A stretch of 64,000 nt of DNA from Lutibaculum baratangense AMV1 (GTDB lineage Bacteria; Pseudomonadota; Alphaproteobacteria; Rhizobiales; Tepidamorphaceae), in contig NZ_AWXZ01000013.1 of the NCBI RefSeq assembly GCF_000496075.1, positions 62,001-126,000 of the forward strand, in the 5' to 3' direction. Positions 40,159-52,163 of the stretch are shown here, in pieces. Each line of letters opens with the position of its first letter. The first letter of the stretch is position 1. Position numbers and translations under genes: made by a program. The notes under the pieces are model-generated. The model saw only the letters and a program-made list of their open reading frames with translations. It did no database searches and had not been told where the DNA came from.

Positions 40159-40192
40159 CCCGGCAGTATCTGCCCGGTCAGAATATGCCGGG
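40159..40192. promoter_or_regulatory. Two overlapping ftr-like palindromes between the CtrA box and flgB
   Basis: CCGGCA (40160-40165), spacer GTATC, TGCCCG (40171-40176) has one arm mismatch. A second copy, CGGTCA-GAATA-TGCCGG (40175-40191), overlaps it with a weaker left arm. Position between the CtrA box and the start codon would suit repression, as FlbD does at fliF in Caulobacter (inference). Confidence 0.5.
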
Positions 40193-40200
40193 CTCCCCAC

Positions 40201-40596
40201 ATGAGTATCTCTCAGCTCCCCCTCTTCAGCGCGCTCAAGACGCGCATGTCCTGGCTGCAGCAGCGTCAGGACGTGCTCGCCGAGAACGTCGCGAACGCCG
40301 ACACGCCACGCTACGCCGCGCGCGATCTCGAATCGCTCGACCTTTCGAAGTACGTGAACGAAGGGCGCAAGATCCGCCCCGTGCGAACCGACGTCTCCCA
40401 CATGACGCTCGATTCGGCGGGCGGGGCGCCGCGAATCGTCTCGACCTCGAGCTTCGAAACCACGCCTTCCGGTAACTCGGTGGCGCTCGAGGAGGAGATG
40501 ATGAAGGTCGCCCAGACGCAGATGGACTACCAGCTCGCCAGCGGCCTCTACGCCCGCAGCGTGAGCGTCCTGAAAACCGCTCTCGGACGGGCGTGA
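40201..40596 (+). CDS. flgB: Flagellar proximal rod protein FlgB
   Basis: A 131-residue proximal rod subunit. The N-terminal rod helix has MSISQLPLFSALKTRMSWLQ then VLAENVANADTPRYAARDLE, and the C-terminal part has MMKVAQTQMDYQLASGLYAR. It is first in a compact run flgB-flgC-fliE-fliQ-fliR-flhB; flgC starts 11 bases after its stop. Control is presumably through the CtrA-type box just upstream. Confidence 0.96.
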   Translation: MSISQLPLFSALKTRMSWLQQRQDVLAENVANADTPRYAARDLESLDLSKYVNEGRKIRPVRTDVSHMTLDSAGGAPRIVSTSSFETTPSGNSVALEEEMMKVAQTQMDYQLASGLYARSVSVLKTALGRA

Positions 40597-40607
40597 GGAG
40601 AGGCTCG

Positions 40608-41018
40608 ATGGAACTGATGAAGAGCCTTCATGTCGCGGCGAGCGGCCTCAGGGCGCAGTCGGCGCGGATGCGCATCATCGCCGAGAACATCGCGAACGCC
40701 GACTCGACGGCGAAGACACCCGACGGCGACCCCTATCGGCGGCAGGTTCCGAACTTCAGGGCCGAGTTCGACCGGAAGCTGGGAGCGACCGTCGTGGAGC
40801 AGGCCAAGACGCTGCCGGACCGCAGCGACTTCAAGCTTCGCTACGCCCCGAGCCATCCGTCCGCCGACGAGAAGGGCTACGTGAAGATGCCGAACGTCGA
40901 GACGCTGATCGAGGCGATGGACATGCGGCAGGCCCAGCGGAGCTACGAGGCCAATCTCGGAATCATCGAGACGGCCCGCAACATGGTCAACCGCACCCTC
41001 GACATTCTCCGCGCCTGA
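40608..41018 (+). CDS. flgC: Flagellar proximal rod protein FlgC
   Basis: A 136-residue proximal rod subunit. Signature MKSLHVAASGLRAQSARMRI then AENIANADSTAKTPDGDPYR, and the C-terminal RSYEANLGIIETARNMVNRT. The ATG at 40608 follows GAGGAG; an in-frame ATG at 40593 overlaps flgB and is less likely. It is cotranscribed with flgB and fliE. Confidence 0.96.
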   Translation: MELMKSLHVAASGLRAQSARMRIIAENIANADSTAKTPDGDPYRRQVPNFRAEFDRKLGATVVEQAKTLPDRSDFKLRYAPSHPSADEKGYVKMPNVETLIEAMDMRQAQRSYEANLGIIETARNMVNRTLDILRA

Positions 41019-41045
41019 CGGCGCGCATCAGGAGGAACCTGAAAC

Positions 41046-41345
41046 ATGACCCCAGCAATTGCCGCCAAGGCCTATTCGAAGCTCGCAGGCGGCGCGACGG
41101 AGCTTCCGGGGCGGGCCGGCGGGGCGGGCGAGGACTTCGCCGCCATGCTGAAGACCGCGATGGCGGACGTGGCCCAGACCGGCGCCGTCGCCGACAAGGC
41201 GAGCCTCAATGCTGCCGCAGGGCAGGGCAATCTTGTCGACGTGATCACCGCCGTGTCGGCGAGCGAACTGAACATGCAGACGGTCGTGACCTTGCGCGAC
41301 CGGGTGATCGAGTCCTACCAGCAGATCATGCAGATGCCGATCTGA
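41046..41345 (+). CDS. fliE: Flagellar hook-basal body complex protein FliE
   Basis: A 99-residue protein that joins the MS ring to the rod. It ends in the conserved NMQTVVTLRDRVIESYQQIM helix. AGGAGG stands about nine bases before the ATG. It lies between flgC and fliQ. Confidence 0.94.
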   Translation: MTPAIAAKAYSKLAGGATELPGRAGGAGEDFAAMLKTAMADVAQTGAVADKASLNAAAGQGNLVDVITAVSASELNMQTVVTLRDRVIESYQQIMQMPI

Positions 41346-41383
41346 CGAATCGGGCGTCGGGGCCGAGAGCGGGGAATAGACGG

Positions 41384-41647
41384 ATGACGGGGCCGGAAGT
41401 GCTGGACGTGGCCCGCGACGGCGTGTGGACGCTGATCCGGATGTCGACGCCGCTCATGGTGGTGGGCCTCGTCGTCGGCGTGTCGGTGGCGCTGTTCCAG
41501 GCGTTGACGCAGATCCAGGAGATGACGCTCGTCTTCGTGCCGAAGATCATCGCCATGTTCCTGGCCCTGCTCGTCGCGCTGCCGTTCATGAGCGAGGCAC
41601 TGGCGAGCTACATGGCCCGCATAACGGAATACATCGTTGCGGGCTGA
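41384..41647 (+). CDS. fliQ: Flagellar type III export protein FliQ
   Basis: An 87-residue export-gate component with two membrane helices (TPLMVVGLVVGVSVALFQAL and KIIAMFLALLVALPFMSEAL) and the conserved TQIQEMTLVFVPK loop between them. It is followed by fliR six bases downstream. Confidence 0.96.
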   Translation: MTGPEVLDVARDGVWTLIRMSTPLMVVGLVVGVSVALFQALTQIQEMTLVFVPKIIAMFLALLVALPFMSEALASYMARITEYIVAG

Positions 41648-41653
41648 GCGCGG

Positions 41654-42415
41654 GTGACGGTCGACCTCCTCCCTTCGGCGGCGCTCACCTTCCTGATGAT
41701 CTTCGTGCGGGTGGGCACGCTCGTCATGCTGATGCCCGTGCTGGGCGAGACGACGATCCCCGTGCGGGTCCGGCTCGTCTTCGCGCTCGTCCTGACGCTC
41801 GTCTTCTATCCCGTGATCGGCGGCCTCATGCCCGCGGTCCCGACCACCCTCGGCCAGCTTCTCGCGCTTCTCTTCGGCGAGCTCGTCATCGGGTTCTTCA
41901 TCGGCCTGCTCGTCCGGCTCGTCATGTCGGCGCTTCAGGTGGCGGGATCGGTGATCGCGATGCAGACCGGCCTCGGCTTCGCCCAGAGCTTCGACGCGAG
42001 CCAGGGCCAGCAGAGCGCCGTCTTCTCCTCCTTCCTGTCGGTCCTCGCGATCGCCCTGATCTTCGTCACCAACCTGCACCACCTCTTCCTCGCGGCCATC
42101 TTCGACAGCTACACGCTGTTCCCGCCGGGCACGATCCCGCCGGTGGAGGACGGGCTGCGGCTCGGCGTGCGGATCGTGGCGGAGTCCTTCGCGCTCGGCG
42201 TACAGATATCCGCGCCGTTCCTCGCCTTCGGCCTGATCTTCTATTTCGGGCTCGGCATCCTCGCCCGCCTGATGCCCCAGGTGCAGGTCTTCTTCGTCGC
42301 CGCGCCCGCCAACATCATGATCGGCTTCGTGATGTTCGCGGCGCTCCTCGGCGTCATGATGCTGTGGTTCCTCTCCTACCTGGAGAACGCCGTAACCCCG
42401 TTCCTCGCGAGGTGA
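41654..42415 (+). CDS. fliR: Flagellar type III export protein FliR
   Basis: A 253-residue export-gate membrane protein with about six hydrophobic helices. Family blocks are MPVLGETTIPVRVRLVFALV, VAGSVIAMQTGLGFAQSFDA and LGILARLMPQVQVFFVAAPA. The start is GTG at 41654, six bases past fliQ. flhB begins four bases after its stop. Confidence 0.96.
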   Translation: MTVDLLPSAALTFLMIFVRVGTLVMLMPVLGETTIPVRVRLVFALVLTLVFYPVIGGLMPAVPTTLGQLLALLFGELVIGFFIGLLVRLVMSALQVAGSVIAMQTGLGFAQSFDASQGQQSAVFSSFLSVLAIALIFVTNLHHLFLAAIFDSYTLFPPGTIPPVEDGLRLGVRIVAESFALGVQISAPFLAFGLIFYFGLGILARLMPQVQVFFVAAPANIMIGFVMFAALLGVMMLWFLSYLENAVTPFLAR

Positions 42416-42419
42416 TGCG

Positions 42420-43508
42420 GTGGCGGAGCAGGACGACAGCGAACGCACAGAAGAACCGAGCCAACGAAAGCTCGAGCAGGCCCACGAGAAGGGCGAGGTC
42501 GCGAAGAGCCAGGAGCTCGTCTCGTGGTTCAGCCTGGCGGGCGTCACGCTGATCGTGCTCGTCTTCGCCAACGGAACGGCCGGGCAGATCACCGAGGCGT
42601 TCCGCAACTACCTGTCACGCGCCGCCAGCATTCCCATGGACGGGGGCAACCTGCGCGACCTGATGTTCGAGGTGGCGCTCGCCAGCGGCGGCGCGATCGC
42701 GTTTCCGCTCCTGATCATGGCGGCGGCCGGCGTGATCGGCAGCATGGTCCAGCACCGGCTCGTCTTCTCGACCGAATCGCTCAAGCCCAAGTTCTCGAAG
42801 GTCTCCCCGCTCAGCGGCGCGAAGCGCCTGTTCTCGGCGCAGAGCCTCGTCAACTTCGCCAAGGGCGTCGCGAAGCTCTCGCTCGTCGCCGCGATGATGG
42901 TGGCGCTGCTCTGGCCGGCGCGCGACCAGCTCGACAGGCTCGTCGCCCTCGACCTCGCGGAGCTCCTGGAGCTCGTGCGCATCTACGTGCTGAAGCTCCT
43001 GGCCGCCGTGCTCGCGCTCATGGCGTTCGTCGCCGCCGCCGACTTCGCCTGGCAGCGGCACTCCTTCATGAAGAAGCAGCGGATGACGCAGCAGGAGGTG
43101 AAGGAGGAATACAAGCAGACCGAGGGCGACCCGCACGTGAAGGCGAAGATCCGCCAACTGCGGGTGGAGCGCTCGCGGCGCCGGATGATGGCCTCGGTGC
43201 CGCAGGCGACAGTGGTGGTGACGAACCCCACCCATTACGCCGTGGCCCTGAAGTACGACCGATCGATGCCGGCGCCGATCTGCGTCGCGAAGGGTCTCGA
43301 TGCGGTGGCGCTGAAGATCAGGGCGATCGCCGAGGAGCACGAGGTGCCGATCATCGAGAACCCGCCGCTCGCCCGGCTCCTCTATGCCGCCGTCGACATA
43401 GACCGCGTGATCGAGCCCGAACACTACAAGGCGGTTGCGGAAATCATCGGCTACGTTATGCAAATGAAGGCAAGGAAGGGATGGCGCCCGAATCGCGCCG
43501 GCCGGTGA
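42420..43508 (+). CDS. flhB: Flagellar type III export switch protein FlhB
   Basis: A 362-residue export-gate protein that switches substrate specificity by autocleavage. The N-terminal SERTEEPSQRKLEQAHEKGE motif, four membrane helices (residues about 30-210) and the cytoplasmic domain with the cleavage site NPTH in VVTNPTHYAVALKYD are all present. Start is GTG at 42420. It is the last gene of the flgB run, 52 bases before cckA on the same strand. Confidence 0.97.
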   Translation: MAEQDDSERTEEPSQRKLEQAHEKGEVAKSQELVSWFSLAGVTLIVLVFANGTAGQITEAFRNYLSRAASIPMDGGNLRDLMFEVALASGGAIAFPLLIMAAAGVIGSMVQHRLVFSTESLKPKFSKVSPLSGAKRLFSAQSLVNFAKGVAKLSLVAAMMVALLWPARDQLDRLVALDLAELLELVRIYVLKLLAAVLALMAFVAAADFAWQRHSFMKKQRMTQQEVKEEYKQTEGDPHVKAKIRQLRVERSRRRMMASVPQATVVVTNPTHYAVALKYDRSMPAPICVAKGLDAVALKIRAIAEEHEVPIIENPPLARLLYAAVDIDRVIEPEHYKAVAEIIGYVMQMKARKGWRPNRAGR

Positions 43509-43560
43509 GCCCAGCTGAAGGCGACGGCGGCATCCCCCTCTAGAAGGCACGTGCCCGACC

Positions 43561-46086
43561 ATGGCGGACATGTCGAATTCCGAAAGCGTCGCAAAGTCGC
43601 TGGATCGCGAGAAGAACGAGCGCGAAGGCTCGATCAGTCTCGTCGTCCTGCTGGCGGCGGCGCTCATCATCATCGCCATCGCCCTCGCCCTGATGGGGCG
43701 CGAGGAGGCGCGGCCGATGATTCTCGGCGTGCTCTGCACGCTGGCGGTCGGGGGCGTGTTCTCCATGTTCGCGCTCGCCGTCGGCGTCCTGCGCTTCAGC
43801 GAAGGCACGCCGCGCGACGAGATCGCGACGGCCGTCGTCGAGAACGTGCCGGAGGGAGTGCTCGTCACCGCCGCCAACGGGCGCACGCTCTACGCCAACC
43901 CCGCCTATATGCGGCTCATCGGCGTCGACCGGTTCTCCGACGTGCGTGGCGTGGAGCGGGCCTTCGCCGGCAATGCCGACGCGGCGGAGGCGATCTTCAG
44001 GCTGTCGCAGGCCGCCGGCGAGGGCCGCCGCGCGGAGGAGGAGATCCGTCTCGAGCGCGGCGTCGACGGCGAGCGCGGCGTGACGTGGTACCGCATACGC
44101 GTTCACCCGATCGGCCGCGACCGGGCGCCCCGCATGATGTGGGAGATTTCCGACATCACCCGGGAGCGCGCGCGCCAGGAGGACGTGTTCCTCGAGCTTC
44201 AGCGTGCGATCGACAATCTCGACCATGCGCCGGCCGGGTTCTTCTCGACGGACCGCGACGGCCGCCTCCGCTACGTCAACGCCACGCTCGCGAACTGGCT
44301 CGGCTACGACCTCGCGGAGACGGAGACGGCGCGGCTGAGGCTCGACGACATCGTGTCCGGCGACGGGGCGGCGCTGATCCGGCAGGTCGCGCCGGCGCCG
44401 GGCGAGGTGCGCTCCGAGACGATCGACCTCGACCTCGTGCGCCGCAACGGGCAGACCCTGCCGGTGCGGCTGATGCACAAGGTGGCGTTCGACAACGAGG
44501 GTCGCGCCGGCGCGTCGCGGACGCTGGTGCTCGACCGCAGCCCGGGCGCCGACGTGTCGGAGACGCTGCGGGCGGCGGAGGTGCGGTTCGCGCGTTTCTT
44601 CAACAACACGCCCCTGGCCATCGCGACGGTCGACCGGAGCGGCCAGGTTCGGCGCACGAACGCGGCCTTCGCGCGCCTCTTCCCCCAGAGCACCCCGCGC
44701 CGTATCGAGGACTGCACCGCGGCCGGGGACCGCGCCCTTCTCGGGAAGCTCCTCGAGAAGGCGTTCGGGGGCAGGGCCGATCTCGCGCCGGCCGACGCGC
44801 ACCTGCCGGGCGAGGGCGGCAAGGTGGGCCGCTTCTTCGCGAGCCCTGTCGAGGACAGCGACGGCGACGGCGAGGCGGCGATCGTCTACATCCTCGACGT
44901 GACCGAGCAGCGCGAGCTCGAGGCGCAGTTCGCGCAGGGCCAGAAGATGCAGGCGGTGGGGCTGCTCGCCGGCGGCGTCGCCCACGACTTCAACAACCTG
45001 CTGACCGCGATCATCGGCTATTCCGACCTTCTGCTGATCAACAACCGGCCGACCGACCCGTCGTTCAACGACATCATGCAGATCAAGCACAACGCGAACC
45101 GGGCGGCGGGCCTCGTGCGGCAGCTCCTCGCCTTCTCGCGGCGCCAGACCCTGCGGCCGGAGGTGCTGCGGCTCGGCGACGTGCTGAACGACCTGCAGGT
45201 CCTCCTGTCCCGGCTCCTCGGCTCCTCGGTCGAACTCACCGTCCAGGTGGACCGCGAGCTGTGGCTCGTGAAGGCCGACCTGAACCAGCTCGAGCAGGTG
45301 GCGATCAACCTCGCCGTCAACGCGCGCGACGCGATGCCGGAGGGCGGCAGCCTGTTCCTGCGGGCGGAGAACCTGGCGCTCGGCGAGCCGCGCGGCGCGG
45401 GCTCCGCACAGATCCCGGCGGGCGAGTTCGTCGTGGTCGAGGTGCAGGACACCGGCACCGGCATGTCGGACGAGACGATGGAGAAGATCTTCGATCCCTT
45501 CTTCACGACGAAGGAGATCGGCAAGGGCACGGGGCTCGGCCTCTCCACCGTCTACGGCATCGTCAAGCAGACCGGCGGGCACATCGAGGCGGAATCGACG
45601 CTCGGCGAGGGCACGACCTTCCGCATCTACCTCCCGCGCTACGTGCCGGCGCCGGAGGAGGTGCCGCCGAAGGCCGGCCAGGCGCCCGCGAAGGCGAAGG
45701 ACCTGACCGGCAGCGGGACGATCCTGCTCGTCGAGGACGAGGAATCGGTGAGGATCTACGCGGCGCGCGCGCTGTCCTCCCGCGGCTACACGGTGCTCGA
45801 GGCCGACACCGGCGAGATGGCGCTCGAGCTGATGGACGAGCACGGCGGCGAGATCGACCTCGTCGTCTCGGACGTCGTGATGCCCGAGATGGACGGCCCG
45901 ACGCTCATGAAGGAGCTCAGGGCGCGCAACCCCGGGCTGAAGATCATCTTCGTCTCCGGCTACGCGGAGGACGCGTTCAAGCGCAGCCTCGACGGCGGCG
46001 CGGAGGACTTCCACTTCCTGTCGAAGCCCTTCGACCTGCGGGAGCTGGCGGCGAAGGTGAAGGACGTGCTCTCCGGGCAGGCGTAG
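43561..46086 (+). CDS. cckA: CckA-type hybrid sensor histidine kinase
   Basis: An 841-residue hybrid kinase that, as CckA, feeds phosphate through ChpT to the cell-cycle regulator CtrA. Two membrane helices ([20 protein letters not shown] and [20 protein letters not shown]) lie before about residue 80. PAS domains span about 90-450. The phosphoacceptor is H475 in [19 protein letters not shown], followed by the ATPase domain ([20 protein letters not shown]) and a receiver with D771 in [12 protein letters not shown]. It lies between flhB and recA; whether it is cotranscribed with flhB is not known. Confidence 0.93.
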   Translation: MADMSNSESVAKSLDREKNEREGSISLVVLLAAALIIIAIALALMGREEARPMILGVLCTLAVGGVFSMFALAVGVLRFSEGTPRDEIATAVVENVPEGVLVTAANGRTLYANPAYMRLIGVDRFSDVRGVERAFAGNADAAEAIFRLSQAAGEGRRAEEEIRLERGVDGERGVTWYRIRVHPIGRDRAPRMMWEISDITRERARQEDVFLELQRAIDNLDHAPAGFFSTDRDGRLRYVNATLANWLGYDLAETETARLRLDDIVSGDGAALIRQVAPAPGEVRSETIDLDLVRRNGQTLPVRLMHKVAFDNEGRAGASRTLVLDRSPGADVSETLRAAEVRFARFFNNTPLAIATVDRSGQVRRTNAAFARLFPQSTPRRIEDCTAAGDRALLGKLLEKAFGGRADLAPADAHLPGEGGKVGRFFASPVEDSDGDGEAAIVYILDVTEQRELEAQFAQGQKMQAVGLLAGGVAHDFNNLLTAIIGYSDLLLINNRPTDPSFNDIMQIKHNANRAAGLVRQLLAFSRRQTLRPEVLRLGDVLNDLQVLLSRLLGSSVELTVQVDRELWLVKADLNQLEQVAINLAVNARDAMPEGGSLFLRAENLALGEPRGAGSAQIPAGEFVVVEVQDTGTGMSDETMEKIFDPFFTTKEIGKGTGLGLSTVYGIVKQTGGHIEAESTLGEGTTFRIYLPRYVPAPEEVPPKAGQAPAKAKDLTGSGTILLVEDEESVRIYAARALSSRGYTVLEADTGEMALELMDEHGGEIDLVVSDVVMPEMDGPTLMKELRARNPGLKIIFVSGYAEDAFKRSLDGGAEDFHFLSKPFDLRELAAKVKDVLSGQA

Positions 46087-46104
46087 CCCTGCGACGGAGA
46101 GAAT

Positions 46105-46119
46105 GTTCCCGTTGCGTTC
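46105..46119 (+). promoter_or_regulatory. LexA (SOS) box of recA, alphaproteobacterial type
   Basis: A perfect GTTC-N7-GTTC direct repeat (spacer CCGTTGC) 67 bases upstream of recA. This is the known LexA operator form of alphaproteobacteria, so recA is expected to be DNA-damage inducible. Confidence 0.85.
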
Positions 46120-46185
46120 CGTGAACGGAACGTGTACGTTCGCTCCATTGCACGCGCTAGACCCGTGTGAAATAAGGAGCGCTCG

Positions 46186-47274
46186 ATGGCCCAGAATTCT
46201 CTACGCCTCGTCCAGGGAGACGGCATGGACAAGAACAAGGCGCTGGAAGCGGCGCTCGGGCAGATCGAGCGCCATTTCGGCAAGGGCTCGATCATGCGGC
46301 TCGGCGCGGGCGGCAAGGTGGTGGAAGTCGAATCGATCTCCACCGGCTCGCTCGGGCTCGACATCGCGCTCGGGATCGGCGGCCTGCCGCGCGGCCGCAT
46401 CGTCGAGATCTACGGGCCCGAATCCTCGGGCAAGACGACGCTCGCGCTCCACACCGTGGCCGAGGCCCAGAAGAAGGGCGGCATCTGCGCCTTCGTCGAC
46501 GCCGAGCACGCGCTCGACCCGACCTACGCGAAGAAGCTCGGCGTCAATCTCGAGGATCTCCTGATCTCGCAGCCGGACACCGGCGAGCAGTCGCTCGAGA
46601 TCGCCGACACGCTGGTCCGCTCCGGCGCGGTCGACGTGCTCGTCATCGATTCGGTCGCGGCGCTCACGCCGCGGGCCGAGCTCGAGGGCGAGATGGGCGA
46701 TTCCCTGCCGGGCCTCCAGGCGCGGCTGATGAGCCAGGCGCTGCGGAAGCTCACCGGCTCGATCTCGCGCTCGAACACGATGGTCATCTTCATCAACCAG
46801 ATCCGCATGAAGATCGGCGTCATGTTCGGCAGCCCCGAGACGACGACGGGCGGCAACGCCCTGAAGTTCTACTCCTCGGTGAGGCTCGACATCCGCCGCA
46901 TCGGCGCGATCAAGGACCGCGACGAGGTGGTCGGCAACCAGACGAAGGTGAAGGTCGTCAAGAACAAGCTCGCGCCGCCCTTCCGGGAGGTCGAGTTCGA
47001 CATCATGTACGGCGAGGGCGTCTCGAAGATGGGCGAGCTCCTCGATCTCGGCGTGAAGGCCGGCGTCGTCGACAAGTCGGGCGCCTGGTTCTCCTACGAC
47101 AGCCAGCGCCTCGGCCAGGGCCGCGAGAACGCCAAGCAGTTCCTGCGCGACAACCCTCAGGTCGCCGAGACGATCGAGCGGCAGATCCGTGCGAATTCGG
47201 GCCTCGCGGTGCCGCCGGCAGGCGGGGCACCCGACAGCGACGACGAGGACGGGCCCGACGCGCTCGAGGCCTGA
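46186..47274 (+). CDS. recA: Recombinase RecA
   Basis: A 362-residue DNA strand-exchange protein and LexA coprotease. Walker A is GPESSGKTT (about residues 71-79); other blocks are [40 protein letters not shown] and [20 protein letters not shown]. The C terminus is acidic ([11 protein letters not shown]). AAGGAG precedes the ATG, and an SOS box is upstream. A terminator follows and alaS comes next, the conserved recA-alaS order. Confidence 0.98.
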   Translation: MAQNSLRLVQGDGMDKNKALEAALGQIERHFGKGSIMRLGAGGKVVEVESISTGSLGLDIALGIGGLPRGRIVEIYGPESSGKTTLALHTVAEAQKKGGICAFVDAEHALDPTYAKKLGVNLEDLLISQPDTGEQSLEIADTLVRSGAVDVLVIDSVAALTPRAELEGEMGDSLPGLQARLMSQALRKLTGSISRSNTMVIFINQIRMKIGVMFGSPETTTGGNALKFYSSVRLDIRRIGAIKDRDEVVGNQTKVKVVKNKLAPPFREVEFDIMYGEGVSKMGELLDLGVKAGVVDKSGAWFSYDSQRLGQGRENAKQFLRDNPQVAETIERQIRANSGLAVPPAGGAPDSDDEDGPDALEA

Positions 47275-47318
47275 GGCTTTCCGGGCTTCCGGAGAGCGCG
47301 GGGCGCGCGAGTTCAGCA

Positions 47319-47355
47319 GGGCACGCGGGCGTGAAGGCCGGCGTGCCCTTCTTTG
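47319..47355 (+). terminator. Rho-independent terminator of recA
   Basis: Eight-base-pair stem GGGCACGC (47319-47326) with GCGTGCCC (47341-47348), a 14-base loop, and a T-rich run (TTCTTTG). It lies 45 bases after the recA stop. Confidence 0.65.
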
Positions 47356-47484
47356 CGTTTTATGGACTTGCGAAGCAGCGGCGGCTACAAACGCCGCAAC
47401 AGGTGATACCCATGCGGGTGCATGGGGTCGTGGCCTGTCCGTTCGCGGCTCCACGACCGAACTTCCAGGTGCGACCAGACCGAC

Positions 47485-50157
<2,673 letters not shown>

Positions 50158-50266
50158 TCGTCCTCCGGAGGCCAGCCGGCCCGAATTCCTGAAGACAGCC
50201 TGACGGCGGATCCGGTGCTGCGGGAGGGCGCCGTCCCGCCGACGCCGCGGGTGAGGGGGCACCGTC

Positions 50267-51988
50267 GTGGAACACGCAACCTGGGTGAAGGACGCGCTGG
50301 TCTTCCTTCTGGTGGCCGGTGTCGTGGTCCCTGTGTTTCATCAGGCGCGGCTCGGCATCGTGCTGGGCTTCATCGCGGCCGGCGTCCTCGTCGGCCCCCA
50401 TGGGCTCGGCCGGTTCGTCGAGGAGATGCCCCTTCTCGACTATCTCGTGATCGAGGATCCCGAACGGGTCGAGCCGTTCGCCGAGTTCGGGGTCATCTTC
50501 CTTCTCTTCGTCCTCGGCCTCGAGCTCTCCTTCGCCCGGCTGTGGCAGCTCAGGCGCTACGTGCTGGGCGTCGGGACGGTGCAGGTCGTGGTGACGTCGC
50601 TCGCGATCGGCGCGTTCGCCCGCATGGCGGGCGCGAGCGCCCCCGTGGCGGTGGTCGTCGGTCTCACGCTGGCGCTGTCATCGACGGCGATCGTCATGCA
50701 GCTCCTCGTCGAGCAGAAGCGCCTCGCCACCCAGGCCGGCCGCGTCTGCCTGTCGGTTCTCCTCATGCAGGACATGATGGTGGTGCCGATCCTCCTCGCC
50801 GTCGGCATGCTGTCCGGCGGCGCCGAGAGCATCTGGCGCGAGCTCGTGACGGCTCTCGTCGCCGCCATCGCGGCGGTCGCCGTCATCCTGCTCGCGGGCC
50901 GCTTCGTGCTGCGGCCGCTCCTCAGGCGCGCGGCCATGACGGGCAGCCGCGACCTCATCATGGCGATCGTGCTCCTGGCGGCGGTCGGCGCGGCGATGGG
51001 CACCGCGGCGGCCGGCCTGTCCGCCGCGCTGGGCGCGTTCCTCGCCGGGCTTCTCCTGTCGGAGAGCGAGTACCGCCACCAGATCGAGACCGACATCGAG
51101 CCGTTCAAGGGCCTTCTCCTGGGCCTGTTCTTCACGACGGTGGGCATGACGATCGACCTCGGCTTCGTGGTCGAGCATCTTCTGCCGATCGTCGCCTCGG
51201 TCGCCGTGATCCTCCTCGTCAAGGTCGCGGTGCTTTTCGGCGCGGCGCGGCTCTTCGCCGTGGGCCTCGCGGCATCGGCCGACACGGCGATCCTGCTGTC
51301 GCAGGCCGGCGAGTTCGGCTTCGTCGTCATCAGCCTCGCGCGCGGCAACGGGATCGTCGACATCGAGCTCGCGCAGTTCGTGTTCGTCGTCATCGGCGTC
51401 ACGATGGCGCTGACGCCGCTTCTCGCCCGAGGAGGGTCGATGGTGGCCGCGCGGCTCGAGCCGCTCGACCACAAGGGCGACACGATCCAGGACCAGCTCT
51501 CGGAGCTCTCCGATCACGTCATTATCGGCGGGTTCGGCCGCGTCGGCCAGACGGTGGCGCGGCTCCTCGACGAGCAGAACGTGCCCTATGTCGCGCTCGA
51601 CCAGGACGCCGTCACGGTGGGACGCCATCGCCGGGAGGGTCGTCTCGTCTTCTACGGAGATGCCGGCCGCCCGGAGATCCTCGACAGGGCCGGCGCCGAG
51701 AATGCCCGCGCCTTCGTGGTGACGCTCGACGATCCCGGGACCGCCGAGCGGATGGTGAAGGCGGCCCGCGAGAAGCGGCCGGAGGCCACCGTGTACGCCC
51801 GCGCCCGCGACGCCGCCCACGCGCAGGCGCTCGCGAGGCTCGGCGCGGTCAGCGCCATTCCCGAGACGGTCGAGGGCAGCCTGCAACTCGCCGGAGAGGT
51901 GCTCGTCGGCCTCGACATCCCGGACGACGTGGTCGGCCGCCAGATCGAGGCGGAGCGCGAGCGCGCGCGGTCGCTGATGGGCATCTGA
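50267..51988 (+). CDS. CPA2-family monovalent cation:proton antiporter (KefB-like)
   Basis: A 573-residue inner-membrane antiporter. About 12 membrane helices occupy residues 5-390, with [20 protein letters not shown] and [20 protein letters not shown]-like helices. A RCK_N (TrkA-N) domain follows from about residue 415 with the NAD-binding [20 protein letters not shown]. KefB/C relatives exchange K+ or Na+ for protons and are gated by nucleotides or glutathione adducts. Start is GTG at 50267. It is followed by a DUF808 protein gene. Confidence 0.93.
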   Translation: MEHATWVKDALVFLLVAGVVVPVFHQARLGIVLGFIAAGVLVGPHGLGRFVEEMPLLDYLVIEDPERVEPFAEFGVIFLLFVLGLELSFARLWQLRRYVLGVGTVQVVVTSLAIGAFARMAGASAPVAVVVGLTLALSSTAIVMQLLVEQKRLATQAGRVCLSVLLMQDMMVVPILLAVGMLSGGAESIWRELVTALVAAIAAVAVILLAGRFVLRPLLRRAAMTGSRDLIMAIVLLAAVGAAMGTAAAGLSAALGAFLAGLLLSESEYRHQIETDIEPFKGLLLGLFFTTVGMTIDLGFVVEHLLPIVASVAVILLVKVAVLFGAARLFAVGLAASADTAILLSQAGEFGFVVISLARGNGIVDIELAQFVFVVIGVTMALTPLLARGGSMVAARLEPLDHKGDTIQDQLSELSDHVIIGGFGRVGQTVARLLDEQNVPYVALDQDAVTVGRHRREGRLVFYGDAGRPEILDRAGAENARAFVVTLDDPGTAERMVKAAREKRPEATVYARARDAAHAQALARLGAVSAIPETVEGSLQLAGEVLVGLDIPDDVVGRQIEAERERARSLMGI

Positions 51989-52163
51989 GCGCCAGCGCCC
52001 GCTTCCGGAGCCGGAGCAGGAGGAACGGCAGCCCGCGGCTGCGTGTTCTTGCAGTTCGGGCTTCCGGATCTGGCGGAGCGACGGACATGGCGGGACGGAC
52101 TGAAGCGGTGGCCGAGGCGGCGCGGACGCGATCAGCGACGCAGCGGGGAGGGGCCTTCCCGAC

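Noticed and set aside
41315-42607. A minus-strand open frame of about 430 codons opposite fliQ, fliR and flhB
   Set aside because: The product is a run of Asp/Glu/His/Arg typical of antisense frames; the three export genes are certain.
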